Program-made: the position numbers and the translations under genes
Notes under the pieces: generated by a model
What the model saw: the letters and a program-made list of their open reading frames with translations, nothing else
The model's database searches: none
What the model was told of the DNA's origin: nothing
In this document: positions 1-10,965 of the stretch, piece by piece
Position numbering within the stretch: the first letter of the stretch is position 1
How the letters are laid out: every line of letters starts with the position of its first letter
Assembly (NCBI RefSeq): GCF_026151205.1
Contig: NC_087078.1
Coordinates: 20,016,606 to 20,056,605 of the forward strand
Length of the DNA: 40,000 nucleotides
Source: Bolinopsis microptera
Lineage: Eukaryota > Ctenophora > Tentaculata > Lobata > Bolinopsidae
Direction of reading: 5' to 3'

Positions 1-545
1 TCATTAAACAATGAGAAAAATTAACCCCGAAGAAATGTAAACAAATAAGCAATTATTTTACTAAGGAAACACAGCCGACTCGTTCGTCTATTATAAGTAT
101 AAGAAATATGCCAACAATCAACTGAAACTAAATTTGAAAGCATTTTATAAATTGATTATTCCATCTCAAATTGTATTATTGAACATACCCTTCCGGTGGT
201 TGGAGAAGTTAGATAAGATCAAACTTCAGACGTCTGATTGTGGCATGTCTAGACGGAACACAATGAAACAATCACCTCAGGATAGTTTCTCCGGAAGATT
301 AAAATAAAATCGGTAGTCCTGCTAATTAAAGTTAATCAAACAGACAATGTAATAAATTAACACCGACAAAAGAGCAATTATTTTAGCAGAGAAACATTGC
401 TGACTCATCGCACATCAGTCTAAAGGATGTATGAAAATCAATCACTAGAAACGAAATTTAAAAGCATCTTAGAAATTCAACAGATGAATACCTCCGTCCT
501 TCATATCGCATTATCATTTATCAATCAAACAAAACCTTATTTCAG
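1..545. repeat. Intronic DNA with a diverged tandem duplication
   Basis: No exon is recognised here. Two stretches, about 25-180 and 345-530, read as diverged copies of each other, roughly 320 bp apart. Both contain AGCAATTATTTTA, then a GAAACA..GACTC block, then AAA(T)TT(G/A)AAAGCAT. The second copy ends just before the splice acceptor of the VPS37-like exon at 546, so this is probably the intron upstream of that exon. Confidence 0.5.
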
Positions 546-894
546 GCTATAGCGGAGAATTTCCTGAACGGTGACATTGCGATAGACGAATTCCTCAAAA
601 CATACATTCCAAAAAAAACGGTAAGGCTGATTCTTAAACGGAAAACTTTGCAACAATAAAATTCATGGTTCGATGGTTCGATAGTATTTAAATTACTCGG
701 AAAATGTCGCACACACGTGTGATTCAGTCTTATAATTTCAAATACTATCGACCACATAAAGCGACGATTATTTCTGGATAATTCTGGATAATTCTGGATT
801 CCTAACAAATCGTGAATATTTTGTTGATATTTTTCCGCAGCTGTGTCATAGTCGCAGAGCAAAAGAGGAGAAAATGGAACGGATGGGAATCTAG
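546..894 (+). CDS. VPS37-like ESCRT-I subunit, last two exons (5' part outside window)
   Basis: VPS37 is a core subunit of the cytosolic ESCRT-I complex, which sorts ubiquitinated cargo into multivesicular endosomes; its C-terminal Mod(r) domain binds TSG101/VPS28. Seen here: an acceptor TTATTTCAG, an exon at 546-620 (exactly 25 codons, with the core NGDIAIDEFLKTYI), a donor ACG|GTAAGG, an acceptor TTTTCCGCAG, and a terminal exon at 841-894 (18 codons including TAG) reading HSRRAKEEKMERMGI. The pattern 'FL-x-G-(D/E)I-x(2)-(D/E)EFL-x(2)-Y' followed by 'H-x-RR-x-K-E-EK' is the usual end of Mod(r) proteins. Both introns are phase 0. The upstream exons must lie left of the window. I cannot tell which paralogue (A, B, C or D) this is. 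Identification rests on about 42 residues, so it is good but not certain. Confidence 0.72.
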
Positions 895-3632
895 AGAAAA
901 CGTGAGGCTGTTTCCAACGAAGATGATCGTCCTGATGATGAATGATTTGGAACGATTCCAATTTATTTGCATCGAGATTAACTGGCTCGGAATATTTGGG
1001 TGGCGAGTGCCAACACCATCTAGAAATACACGCATTCAGATACTGTTCATTATAATATGATAGTGATTATGTTTCGGGAGATGGTGACTTTCAAAATCAA
1101 CCGTATAAATTATCTTCTGTCAGACTATAGCCTTTGATATTTAGTTAGGTAATAATAATGAGTACGGTAACCTGTTTGAACTTTCATGAACATTCTAAAG
1201 TCACGATTGTTTGATTTTTAAGATTTGTAAAAATATGCCTAGATGATTGTGGTTAATCAAAATTGCTTGTTAAATTGTAATCTGACAGAGAACAATTTGG
1301 AGGTGAAATTTCGTAAATTTTGGGTTTAATTATATTTTCATACTAATTTCATAATTATTACTTCTCTGCTAGCCAGTGGGTTACACCGCAGTTCGAAAGT
1401 TTGGGAGGTCCTGAATCCTGAGTCCTGATGGATGTTTTTAATATCAGGGATAAAACTTTAAGATTCCATTAATATTTGGCTAAAATTTAAAAGCGCGTAT
1501 GTTAGAGTGTAGTGCATAGCTTGATTATTATGAAATTTAATTAACATTACTTTTGGTTTAACTTCATGTGATTTGTTGTTAGATTGTTGTTGGTAATTAA
1601 ATGACTACTACTCAGTACGCTCATGTTATCAATCCCAATCTCTCTAGTTTAAGTTTGTGGGCGACCACATTTTGTTTCTTTGTAATTGTCAGAGTTAGAT
1701 CGACCATAATAGTTCTAGAACTTTCAAATTACGTAACTGTCTTAGTTTAAATTGTTATTATGACTTTGTATAAAAGTTGCGTTCATGAAACATCTCAGTC
1801 TGCTCATGTCAATGCTTCCTGGTCTATGTGAAACGAATGTGAGCCAGGCGCCTGGTAAGGGGAAATCCCGTACAAATATTGCCGTCCATAAGCTAATCAC
1901 TGCAAGTAAAGTGAAATGTGGATGACATGATGTAAGTGAGGATGAAGTTGAACTCAATAAAATAACTGTACAATGTAACTGTACAATGTACATCATATAA
2001 GTATGTAAATGGTAAAGTTTTACTTTAAAATACCGAGTGGTTATTTATCTTTTTCGATTGTCTTTATATAAGTAGTACATCGTTATAACGAAGATTAGAG
2101 CTTTCAGTTCTGCTAACAATCTAATGCTGGCGAAGCATAAAATTAAACAATATGAATAAATTCGTACGCGGCTTAGCCTTGTCGGTCAAACCCATGTGCC
2201 ATGGCCATAGTGCAAGTGCATAGTCATAATAGTCTAACAAATATTGAATATGAGAATATGCATTGGCAAGAATCGTGATTAATTAATTGCTTTACTCGCC
2301 ATTAAATTGGCTTTGATGCGTCGGCCGTCGTGTGGCCCTCTCTCGAGCATGATGCTGCGAAGCGGCGAGGCCACTTTGGAAATAATTTTGAATAGCCATA
2401 GGACCACGATTATTGTGCCGTAGGAGAATGATTAATTGATGTCACTATTAATGAAAGTACAGCCGCGCCGGCGCTGTCTTGTGACTAACGTAAATGCACC
2501 TAGATCCAAACAACTTTTACCCTAACCCAAACAATATCTAAATTCTAAATACTAAAAGTAAATTATATAAATGCGCGATTTATGCTAGAAAAACGCTGTC
2601 TAATATCAAATATTCTGTATTCTGTATTCATTGCATTAATTGATCTCCGTGAAAAGCACAATGTACGGCACGTAATCACTTTTTGATCCCCCTCCCCACT
2701 CCCCTCCGTATTATCGGTTCTACACATAGCTATTGTGTCAGAATTACACCAGCGTAAGCGTTTGGAAACCCCCCTCCCCTCGACTGATTACGTAATATTA
2801 ATAATAATCTGTCGGCTGGAAGACGATTACTAATTCAATTTCACTCGACAGCGCGCTGTCACGTGACTTGGGTTTTTACGGTTTTGTAACCGGAAGAAAC
2901 AGTCTTACCGGAACCCTAGCCCCACAATAAGCATAAGCTTAAGATAACATTAAATTTAACCGTAACAGTTACCCGAGCCCTAAACAAGCTTGTCGTGTGA
3001 GCAGAAGAATACATTGAATGATGCAACTTTGTATTGTATGAGTAGCTTAAGCATGAGCCATAACAAATGTAGCCGGAATGCACAGGGATTTATTTCTTGA
3101 AAAAAAATATTGTTTCTCTTTTTAAGTTGTAGACATATTTATCCCACAAACAAAATTTAAAAAAGGTTACCGGATAAAATAAAATGTTTATTTACTTAGT
3201 TACAACTTTACAAGCGGAACTGTTGTCAATCAAATCAATTTTGTAAATATTTGGCATAATATTAATATAGCAATAAAGATCTGCAGATATACGTATCAAT
3301 GATAGTGATACAAAAAATGTGGTACAAAATTTTGTCGCTGTCAGTGAATAATATTAGTCACAAGTGTGGACTGTCTTATGAAAGTCTGGAAAACATCAAT
3401 CAATAATGGCCCATGATGATAAACAGCTAACACCCCCGTCAGCAAGAAAACAAAGCCAATCAAATCATCTGTGTGCCATAATAGGCTGTATCGTGAATAT
3501 AACTCTGATTAAATGAACCTAGGGTTGTGGCAGCTTAGATGGACAAACAATCCAGAGAGCGAAATAATTCTTGTGCTTGACTGAAGATAAGGCTGCACGC
3601 GCACGTGCACATATTTATCCCACGTGTAAATA
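895..3632. other. Non-coding stretch between two convergent genes
   Basis: AT-rich sequence with no convincing exon. It probably holds the 3' UTR of the VPS37-like gene (+) and the downstream flank of the HYLS1-like gene (-). A GC-rich patch at about 2318-2375 can form partial stems. A diverged MITE copy lies at about 2668-2803 and is listed separately. Nothing else is supported. Confidence 0.5.
2668..2803 (-). mobile_element. Diverged, incomplete copy of the ATTACGTAAT-type MITE
   Basis: On the minus strand this stretch has ATTACGTAATCAG, then a G-run, then TTTCCAAA and CTTACG. The same order is found in the better-preserved element at 5865-6324 (TACATAATCAGCCGAGGGG, then TTTCCAAATACTTACGG). 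A second CGTAATCAC with a C-rich tract lies at the other end. The outer TIR tip (GGGGTCCTTCACATAT) is missing, so this is a degraded relative in opposite orientation. Confidence 0.55.
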
Positions 3633-5040
3633 TTATCCCATCATCTGGTTGCGAACTGCCCATCTTAGCCGTTCTCTTTTCTTGCTGGTTGGCACCTGGA
3701 TTGTTCATGGTTATTTCATGGGTGTGAACAGCAAGAATGATATGCCGTGAGTCAACACGAACAATGTAATCTCACAGTCTCACAATGGGCTCAATATGTA
3801 CCGGGTGACTGGTAAGACAGCGACTTTCATTTCATGCTCTGTTCTGATTAGACCACGTGTTTGCCCACGTGTTTGCCCACGTGTCTGCCCACGTGTACTT
3901 GATGACCCACGTCTGCCCGTGGCAGCTCGCTTGGTGCTCACGGTCTACAAGCAATAAATTGTACGCTTGGAAAATGAGATGAAGTAGCAATGCAGGGTCG
4001 TCACATAGGTACGCTGTTTCAGGGCCCTGGCAAGCGCCCACAGCCTGAAGAACGTATATACTTGTAGTTTGTACTTACCTGGTATTTGTTGACGGAGACG
4101 TCTCTCTGTTGAGGAACGAAGGGAGCGAGATCACATTCCATCATCTGACGCTTTATAGCACTCCTAAGAGCTGTGTGACGTTTCTGGCCTGGCACTGTGG
4201 GAGTGTTGTTTAATTTGTGGGGAGTGACCAAAATCATATTAAATAAATTTAGGAAATAACCTGTCAAGTTATGAGGTATTATTAATAAAGCTTAATTTAA
4301 AGTCACTCATATTTCAGAGCTATTTTTGGAGCATTATGTAACCAACTATGCAGGTGAATATTTATAACATGTCACAATTTACTGTTAAATTACTATTTAT
4401 TTACTATTTATTTACTATTAATTCCTATTAATACTAGGAAACGACTGAACCAGGAATTTTTCGCCGAACCGAACTTTATATTATTCAATTATTATGATAA
4501 CGAAAGTATGTTAGTCTCACCACTATGCTGATTCCAAGAAACCTCATATTTCTTGTAGGCCTTCAAAGGATCTGATTTCAGTGATGTTTGAGGTCGGGGA
4601 ATGATACATGCAGGCAATCTCTCGTTCTCGTCCCATACTTTCCTCGGCTGAAAAAACAAAGATATAAAACAAACGTTAAAAAGAGGCTGGATCTGGGTGG
4701 CCCACAAGAGAAGATGTCTGCCTTTGGGTTGTGGCAACCCAAAGAGAATAACAAGAGAATAGCATGAAGATTGTGGCAACCCTCCAAGGAAATCTATTTG
4801 AAGATAAAGGAAGTAAAATGGTTAGTGGAATAAGAAAGTCAAGATATTTAATATTTATAGACTAAAATATGGATACTTACAAATGGTTTATTGTCATCGA
4901 CGGTTGATAATGATGTCGTAGAAATGGAGTCCGATATGTCAAAAGTTGAGTCCCTGTTTTTTAATTTGGTAGCATCAGCCGAGTTTTCAATGTAACTCGG
5001 AGTTTCTCGGATCGAAACGCTTGTGTTTCCGTTGCGATGT
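3633..5040 (-). CDS. HYLS1: HYLS1-like centriolar protein, last four exons
   Basis: HYLS1 is a centriole protein needed for ciliogenesis. Four minus-strand exons fit with no phase conflict: 5040-4881 (acceptor ATTTCAG, donor GTAAGTAT), 4647-4521 (acceptor TTTTTTCAG, donor GTGAGA), 4194-4079 (acceptor CTCCCACAG, donor GTAAGTAC) and 3695-3633 (acceptor AATCCAG, stop TAA). Start phases are 2, 0, 1, 0. The spliced C-terminus gives DPLKAYKKYEVSW, five residues, PGQKRHTALRSAIKRQMM, a linker, then VPTSKKRERLRWAVRNQMMG and stop. This matches the HYLS1 tail pattern: a Y-x2-Y-x3-W helix, PGE-like turn and (L)RW-x-(I/V)R repeat, then VPT-x-KKR-x2-LRW-x-VR. The first visible exon is Ser/Thr-rich and low in structure. 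N-terminal exons, including the HYLS1 box, were not found upstream of 5040. The name rests on the motif pair recalled from the family. Confidence 0.82.
3852..3896. repeat. 12-bp CACGTG-containing minisatellite in a HYLS1 intron
   Basis: About four units of CCACGTGTTTGC lie inside the 383-nt last intron of the HYLS1-like gene. Each unit contains the palindrome CACGTG. Another CACGTG lies at 3621-3626, beside the gene's stop codon. Confidence 0.8.
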
Positions 5041-5864
5041 CTGAAATAATTTATCTTTTGTAAAGTTATGAAGAACAATAGTTCAAATAATGTCAAATGT
5101 GTCCTACAATTAATCAAAGCAGTTTTACTGCATAAATACAGGAAGAGCTGTTTAATCGAAATAGAGTAAAAATAAGTGTTTCTGTAATTTTTGTTGACAT
5201 TTTTGAGGGAGCACTATTATCAACGGTCAAAATTATGAAAAGGTTAAAATGGTGCCACAAAAAGGATTCATTTCTTATAACGTCTATCTGAACGTGGAGC
5301 GTGATATGAAGTGACCTGAAACATCCTCCACTCACTAAGCCTTTCTGAAAGTGATCTGTACAATCCTAGCAATGATCACAATCCAGAAGCACAGCTAGTC
5401 AAGGTTGTGACGGCGAAAGGAAACGCCAAAGATTGTTTATCAGAATCTGAATACAATAAAGGAGCTTAATCAAGACTTTTGGCTAAAAAGAATTCAAGAG
5501 TTACACAGGATTAATTCCAGTAAATAGCGCCATGGCGCCTATGAAACAAAGGGAAAGACTTGTGAACAATTTTGAATTTGGTCCCTTATATCTACATAAC
5601 TCTGACACCCTGCTGTTATGTTATGTACGATCTCTGTTATGTACGATCTCTATCCCATCATACTGTGCTATCCCAGGTCCGGGTTGCTGTTTTAACAAGC
5701 ATAGCTGAGCACAGTTATAGTTGCCTTTAGTTGAAGGAAGAAACTCTCCAGTTAACTCAAATTTCATTTATTTTGGTCTTTAAATGGCCTATTATTTTTG
5801 GATTTTGGATTTTAAACCAACTCCATCTGAAAAAGCGTGCAATCGACAAGCTCACAAGTGACAA
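5041..5864. other. Upstream flank or intron of the HYLS1-like gene, nothing recognised
   Basis: AT-rich sequence with a good polypyrimidine tract and acceptor at 5041-5060 (minus strand). An open stretch of about 70 codons at 5114-5335 (-) has no recognisable features. A short direct duplication of TGTTATGTACGATCTCT lies at about 5617-5651. The missing N-terminal exons of the HYLS1-like gene could lie here or beyond the MITEs, but I could not identify them. Confidence 0.45.
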
Positions 5865-6324
5865 GGGGTCGTTCACATATTACATAATCAGCCGAGGGGG
5901 GGGGGGTTTCCAAATACTTACGGTTGATTACGGGGGGGGGGGGGGGGGGGGGTTGGTCATTGATTACATCAAACTTCTTTATTTTTTGCCCTCTAGAATA
6001 ATAATAATTTGACAATATTTTAATTCAAATTCCATTAAATTTCACTCTGATAGTGATAAAATTTAGAAATTGATCGAATATCCGGATATAATAGTAAGTA
6101 GTTTAGAAGGTGCTTGGCCGGATATAATAACAATGATTTCGGCTCATCATGATAGTATGAAACGTAGAGAAAAGTGTTTTCTAGGGAAAAAAGTCAGGGC
6201 GGTCAGTCCATGATTACGTAATATTGCTGTCAGGAGGGGGGTTGGGTCTTGATTAGGGTTGATTACGGAGGGGGAAGGGGTAAAAACTGCTAAAATATCG
6301 ATTACGTAATATGTGAAGGACCCC
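5865..6324. mobile_element. 460-bp MITE with TIR GGGGTC(C/G)TTCACATATTAC and 3-bp duplication
   Basis: The left end GGGGTCGTTCACATATTAC and the inverted right end differ at about one position over the first 19 bases, and the match continues (TACATAATC against TACGTAATC). Both ends are flanked by CAA, a plausible 3-bp target duplication. The interior has repeated GATTACG blocks next to long G tracts, including a run of about 22 Gs near 5930-5952. It has no coding capacity. The 3-bp duplication and GGGG tip suggest a PIF/Harbinger-type non-autonomous element, by inference only. Confidence 0.75.
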
Positions 6325-6357
6325 CAATGCCCAAGCTGTCCGGAAAAGAAAAAAGTA

Positions 6358-6595
6358 CCTTACTCGGGAATATTATAGCGGGTTAATTTATGACTGGGAA
6401 AATTAATGACCGGGAAAAATATGGCGGAATATTCCAAAACCCACCAAGCATCAAAATGTATTACTATTAGTTTACCTTACTCGGGAACATTATAGCAGGT
6501 TAATTTATGACTGGGAAAATTAATGACCGGGAAAAATATGGCGGAATTTTCCAAAACCCACCACTTTATCCCTGTCATAATATTCCCGAGTAAGG
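6358..6595. mobile_element. Short TIR element (CCTTACTCGGG...CCCGAGTAAGG) with a tandem partial copy
   Basis: The complete element is 6475-6595 (121 bp). It starts CCTTACTCGGGAACATTAT and ends ATAATATTCCCGAGTAAGG, with TA on both sides as expected for a TA target duplication. A near-identical left part of the element, 6358-6452, lies just upstream, followed by about 20 bp of other sequence. This gives two left ends and one right end. It is non-coding. The TA duplication suggests a Tc1/mariner-like or related parent, by inference. Confidence 0.75.
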
Positions 6596-6597
6596 TA

Positions 6598-7574
6598 GTT
6601 AAGCAGTAGTAGCGTGCGCGCCATAACATGCCGTCGCGCGCGGCATGCCGCCAATTCAACACTGATGAGTGAAAAAAGTTGAGAAACTACTGTTTAGTGG
6701 ATCGGCGTTCGCGCAATCCATAAGATAGCTGTTGTTAATCGTTTAAATTTCATATTATCAACGACTTTCAGGATTTAAAATCCGATGTCATGACTTAAGT
6801 GACACAGCTTCCTGCGATGGAACGAGCACAAAGAACCCTGTTTAACAGCTACCACACTTAAAAAGCTGTCTACTAAGTTATCTATATTATAATTCAGAGA
6901 ATTATTTCTGCTGTATAATGTCTATCTGTCTATCTGTCTATCTAACCATGGTAACGAGGGTTGTTACACGCACGTGCACGTGCAAATATTTAATTGTTAG
7001 AACGGCATTTTTATCGGTTTTGTTGATATTACGTTGTGTTTAGTGCGAGCAACATTTTAATCGGCTGTATCTTTGGTTGTGTAGGATATTTTTTGACGCG
7101 ATTTGAACTTATTAACAAAAAATACTATTAGCTTCCTCCCTGTGACCACGGGTTTTCTAGTCTTACTTATAATTCAAAGAATTGTTTTTGTCTGTACGAC
7201 CGCCCACGTGCAAATTAGACGAGCAATAGGTAGTTGCAAAGTAACCATGGTAACGGAGTTGAAATGTGCACGTGCACGTGCAATGATTGTTTTAACAGCA
7301 GTTTTTTCAGCAGTGCTGATTTACAATTATCTATATGTTGGTCTTTTCTTATCTCTTAGATTAGCTAACTTATAGAATTGCGCTGCTCAAGCCACCTTTA
7401 CCAAATAGCTATACATTTTCTGGAATATTCCGTACATCCCGTACATTAGTGTAAATTCTTAATAGTGCTTCTATCAACCTTGCTATTAATCTACGATCTA
7501 TCAACGGTTACCTGTTTTGACATTCCATTAATTAGTCAATTTAACTGTCACATTTGAGATTTATCTGTTATCTG
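6598..7574. repeat. Non-coding flank with duplicated CCATGGTAAC / GTGCACGTGCACGTGCA blocks
   Basis: A TCTATCTG microsatellite lies at about 6920-6944. Then CCATGGTAACG followed by GCACGTGCACGTGCA occurs at 6948-6985 and again at 7245-7281, with partial CACGTGCAAAT copies between (near 7205). The ACGTGCACGTGC cores are self-complementary. The short open frame covering 7103-7375 runs through these repeats and is not accepted as a gene. Confidence 0.55.
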
Positions 7575-8312
7575 ATGGGTTCAAAATCGATATTCACATT
7601 TTCTAAATCTGACGATACTCCTCGTATTGATTCTTACTTTTCTTCTGACAGTGCTTTCTCTCAAAGTGAATCTATTAAACGTGCTCTAAATTCAAGTGCA
7701 AATAGTTCTGATAGTATAACTAGTGAATCTGGCAAAGAACCTCCGGCTAAAATGCCAGTTACTCACAACTTTCAGTCCAGTATTCGTTTTGATGTTGATA
7801 AAGCAAGTGATAACCCGTCCGAACTTACGGATTTAAAATCTCTTATTGTTAGCTTGCACAGTAAATTTGATCAACATCTAAGTGAGATTAATCCTCAACT
7901 TCAAGATATTAATAAACGTTTATCAGCTCTTGAAGAGCATTCCAATACGAATATTAGTTCTGTAACTCAACTTAGAGAGCGTGTAGTGCAGATCGAGCAG
8001 AGCGAGTCGAACCTTGAACAGAGAGTCAGAGAGCTTGAGTCAGTTGGGAGTGAGGGTAGAGAGGATCGAGAGGAGTGGAAGTGGAGTCCCACAGGATCTG
8101 ACCGAGTTTCCGTAAAACTTTTAGGTGATTCCAACTCCTCAGGTAAGATCAAGTTTGGGGACGGCAAAGGAACACTCGGTCCCGCACTTCCAGGGTCCAG
8201 TGTTCACTGCCCAACACTCTCCAACCTCACTAACCCAGATTCCCAAGAGTTCGAGAACGTTTCAGATGTCGTGATTGCAGTAGGGACAAACGACCTCAGA
8301 CAGCAAGGATAG
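7575..8312 (+). CDS. Coiled-coil plus truncated SGNH-esterase-like protein (probable retroelement ORF1 remnant)
   Basis: An uninterrupted frame of about 245 codons from the first in-frame ATG (7575). Residues 1-75 are Ser-rich and disordered. Residues 90-165 are a heptad-like coiled coil (LKSLIVSLHSKFDQHL, then ERVVQIEQSESNLEQRV). The C-terminus carries VKLLGDSNSSG and VVIAVGTNDLR, which match SGNH/GDSL block I (GDSN) and block III (GTND). The frame stops immediately after block III, so the block V Asp/His of a working esterase is absent. Coiled coil plus SGNH is an architecture found in ORF1 of some CR1-like LINEs and in related retroelement-derived host proteins. No RT follows in the next 700 bp. 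It could be a 3'-truncated insertion or an exon of a domesticated gene; there is no clear donor after GTND. Confidence 0.6.
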   Translation: MGSKSIFTFSKSDDTPRIDSYFSSDSAFSQSESIKRALNSSANSSDSITSESGKEPPAKMPVTHNFQSSIRFDVDKASDNPSELTDLKSLIVSLHSKFDQHLSEINPQLQDINKRLSALEEHSNTNISSVTQLRERVVQIEQSESNLEQRVRELESVGSEGREDREEWKWSPTGSDRVSVKLLGDSNSSGKIKFGDGKGTLGPALPGSSVHCPTLSNLTNPDSQEFENVSDVVIAVGTNDLRQQG

Positions 8313-9015
8313 CGGTAGGTGGGTCTGAATACGTTGTCATATTTCTTCCTTCCTTTCGTTCGTTACCATGTCAGCCGCAAGGGTTGCATGCGGAGATGTG
8401 ATGTATAGCTAGCCTGTGATCAATGAATGCAATGAAGTTTTTCTGGAAACTACTTTTGTTCATGTTTCATGCTACCCTGATCATTATGAGCCGGAAATAT
8501 TTGTTTGGTTTTCGAAGTCCGCACATTCGGATTTCGGAAGACTGTGGATGTGATTGGTTTCATATACTTATAGAAAACGTGATATTTAGCCCGCAGATTT
8601 GAAGAAAAATACGCGAATTCAGTCCTCGGATTTAAAGGAAAATGCGATATTTGTCGCGGACAGGTCCCAGAAATCATTCCAGAGAGTTCCCAAAATTTCT
8701 GACGTCAGCAAAATCCACAATTACCACTTTTTTACCACCTTTTTACCACATTGGGTTTCCGCAAATAAGTCAACTTCTGAATATCTAAGAAGATTCTAGT
8801 TTAAAGCAGTGTGGTTAGAAAACAGAGAAGAACAACTTTTTCTTTAATAACTTTTTAATAAAGAAAAATTATTTAATTAAATAATTAAATAATAAGTAAA
8901 TTTTCAAAATATTTCAAAAATATATTCTGATAAAAAATGTTTTCAATTACGTAAAACGTTTGATGAACTAATTTTAATAAATTTGTTGAACATTTTCACT
9001 TTCAGTATTTTGGAC
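8313..9015. other. Non-coding, AT-rich; nothing recognised
   Basis: It contains two loosely similar stretches around 8575-8600 and 8640-8665 (GAAAA-CGTGATATTT against GAAAATGCGATATTT) and an A/T-only tract at 8820-8930. No exon or element boundary is seen until the terminal repeat at 9016. Confidence 0.5.
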
Positions 9016-9606
9016 TACGGGTGTAAGGCTGTCAGAATGATGCGGCTGTCAGAATGAAGTTTTTATCAAAAATCAAATTACGTTGTTAGAAACTTTATTT
9101 TGGGCATATTAAACAGGTTTGCATATACTAAAAACACAAATAAACACTTCCATCACTGAAAGAAAGGCTAAAAATGATTTATCACTGAAATATTTGGAAA
9201 TACACTTTCAAATTTTGACATTGCATAAATATGAGGCAGTTTTGTGATCTTGTTGTTAAAGTTATCCCTATAAGACCTGGTACTGGTATATCAAACAACT
9301 CTAAAAGTATGCATTCATACCCTAAAAAACCCTCAATAAACATGTGTTAACAAATTAAAACAGAAAATTCAAACGGCTGTCAGAATGATGGTATGGCGGC
9401 TGTCAGAATGATGATATTCTGCATTCAAAAAAAGTTGATCAAAAACATCAGTAACAACCGATACATAAAAGAATGTGTTTATTTGTGTTTTTAGTATATG
9501 CAAACCTGTTTAATATGCCCAAAATCAAGTTTCTAACAAAGTAATTTGATCTTTGATAAAAACTTTATTCTGACAGCCGCATCATTCTGACAGACGTACA
9601 CCCGTA
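9016..9606. mobile_element. Foldback element A (left copy), 591 bp with about 150-bp inverted ends
   Basis: The first about 150 bp (TACGGGTGTAAGGCTGTCAG, then TTTTTATCAAA, then TTTAACAGG-like and ACACAAATAAACAC blocks) reappear inverted in the last about 150 bp. GGCTGTCAGAATGA occurs twice at the left end (9027, 9044), twice in the centre (9375, 9398), and as two inverted, slightly changed copies at the right end (about 9566 and 9582). There is no coding capacity. This forms the outer end of the composite unit. Confidence 0.82.
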
Positions 9607-10965
9607 GATAGTCAGTATATTTATAACACATTGCACAACTTTTCAAACAGTAAAACATCCAAACAAAGCTGGGAAGAATTGCAACTACACTAACTGAACA
9701 CTAACAGAACAATCCATGGTTCCAAGCTCTCTCTCATAACTGCTTGAACTTCAATATGTTGGGCTCACAGAACAGCCGGCAAATCCTCCTTTGTCCATGA
9801 CCACTTTAATACTCCCGGTCATAATTTTCATGACGCCTCCATTCAAATTATTGATTTTATTGACCCTTCCTCTACTGAAGACCCTCGTCTGGCCTTAGCT
9901 GACAGGGAACTTCTTTGGATTAATCTCCTGAGCACTGCTCACCCTCTAGGTCTCAATGACAACATAAAAGGTTCTGGTAATATTTCTAAAAGCAACTTTA
10001 ACGATATTTATTTTAAAAGTAAAATAAAAAGATATAAAAGAGGACATGGCAGAAAAAAGAAAAAGAAAAGCCATGAAGATAGAATATACAAAAGGACTCT
10101 CACTTTAAGAGAGATAGACAATAAATATGAAAGTTTAAAAAGAAAAATGTCTGAAAGCAAATACAACTTTTATAAAGATATAAGCAGCCTTCAAAAAGGC
10201 GAGCTCAAGCAACTTAGCTCTCATTCCCTCTGCAAATCTGGAGCCATTTTCCTTGTTATACAATCTTTTGCTGACCAAGACAGCACTTCTTCTCCTAATA
10301 TCACCTCTGTTAATAGCGAGTTTATCACTTTTCACTATTGTTCTAAAATATTTGATAAACTCCGAATAGAATCAGTCATTCGTGATTCTAGGATCTTGAC
10401 TCTTCTCCCTCCAAACCTTACGCCTTTCCTTCCCTTAAAAGTTTACTATAAGTACGATATTCCTGTCGGGCGTAAGCTTTTTAATTATAATAGATTCCTT
10501 AAATCACTTGATAATACTACTATTTCCTCCATCCTGGAAGGTGATTGCCCCTGTTCCTGTAACCCTTATTGCTATCAGCCTCGAGGCCACATCATCACCG
10601 GTGACCTTGCTTTCATTGAGCACGAGGATTTAAGAGGCATCATGAGTTACGGTACCAAATTTAGGGAACCTGTGTATGTTCCTCCTGAGCAAATCTTGGA
10701 GAGCCTCAACGAGTGTTCATCCAACTTCGCCACCCGTATGGCTAGGAATCATGGACTTTCATGCTTGGAATTCCAGGATTGGAAAGATGAGGTCTCCCGG
10801 ATCTTCACCAATCGCCTTAACTTCCTCTCCTCCTCCCCATAATAACTTCACTCCCTACAATTCCATTCTACAAAGGGATGATGTTAAATCTTATCTCGAC
10901 AGTCTTTCTTCTTCTTTTATTATTTGCTCCGTAGATAAAGCTTCAAATAATTATGTTTTTGTCTG

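Noticed and set aside
542-961. 139-codon minus-strand frame
   Set aside because: It is the shadow of the two VPS37-like exons and their intron on the plus strand.
3832-4041. Possible extra HYLS1 exon ending in a TWAN-type peptide repeat
   Set aside because: It would need a 34-nt intron and reads through the CACGTG minisatellite; the exon at 3695-3633 has the right phase and the expected HYLS1 tail.
5731-6015. Open frames with poly-Gly or poly-Pro
   Set aside because: They cross the G tracts of the MITE.
9016-9606. Foldback A as a complete independent MITE
   Set aside because: Its ends fit a stand-alone element, but both copies here are locked into the composite unit, so independence is not shown; kept as a component.
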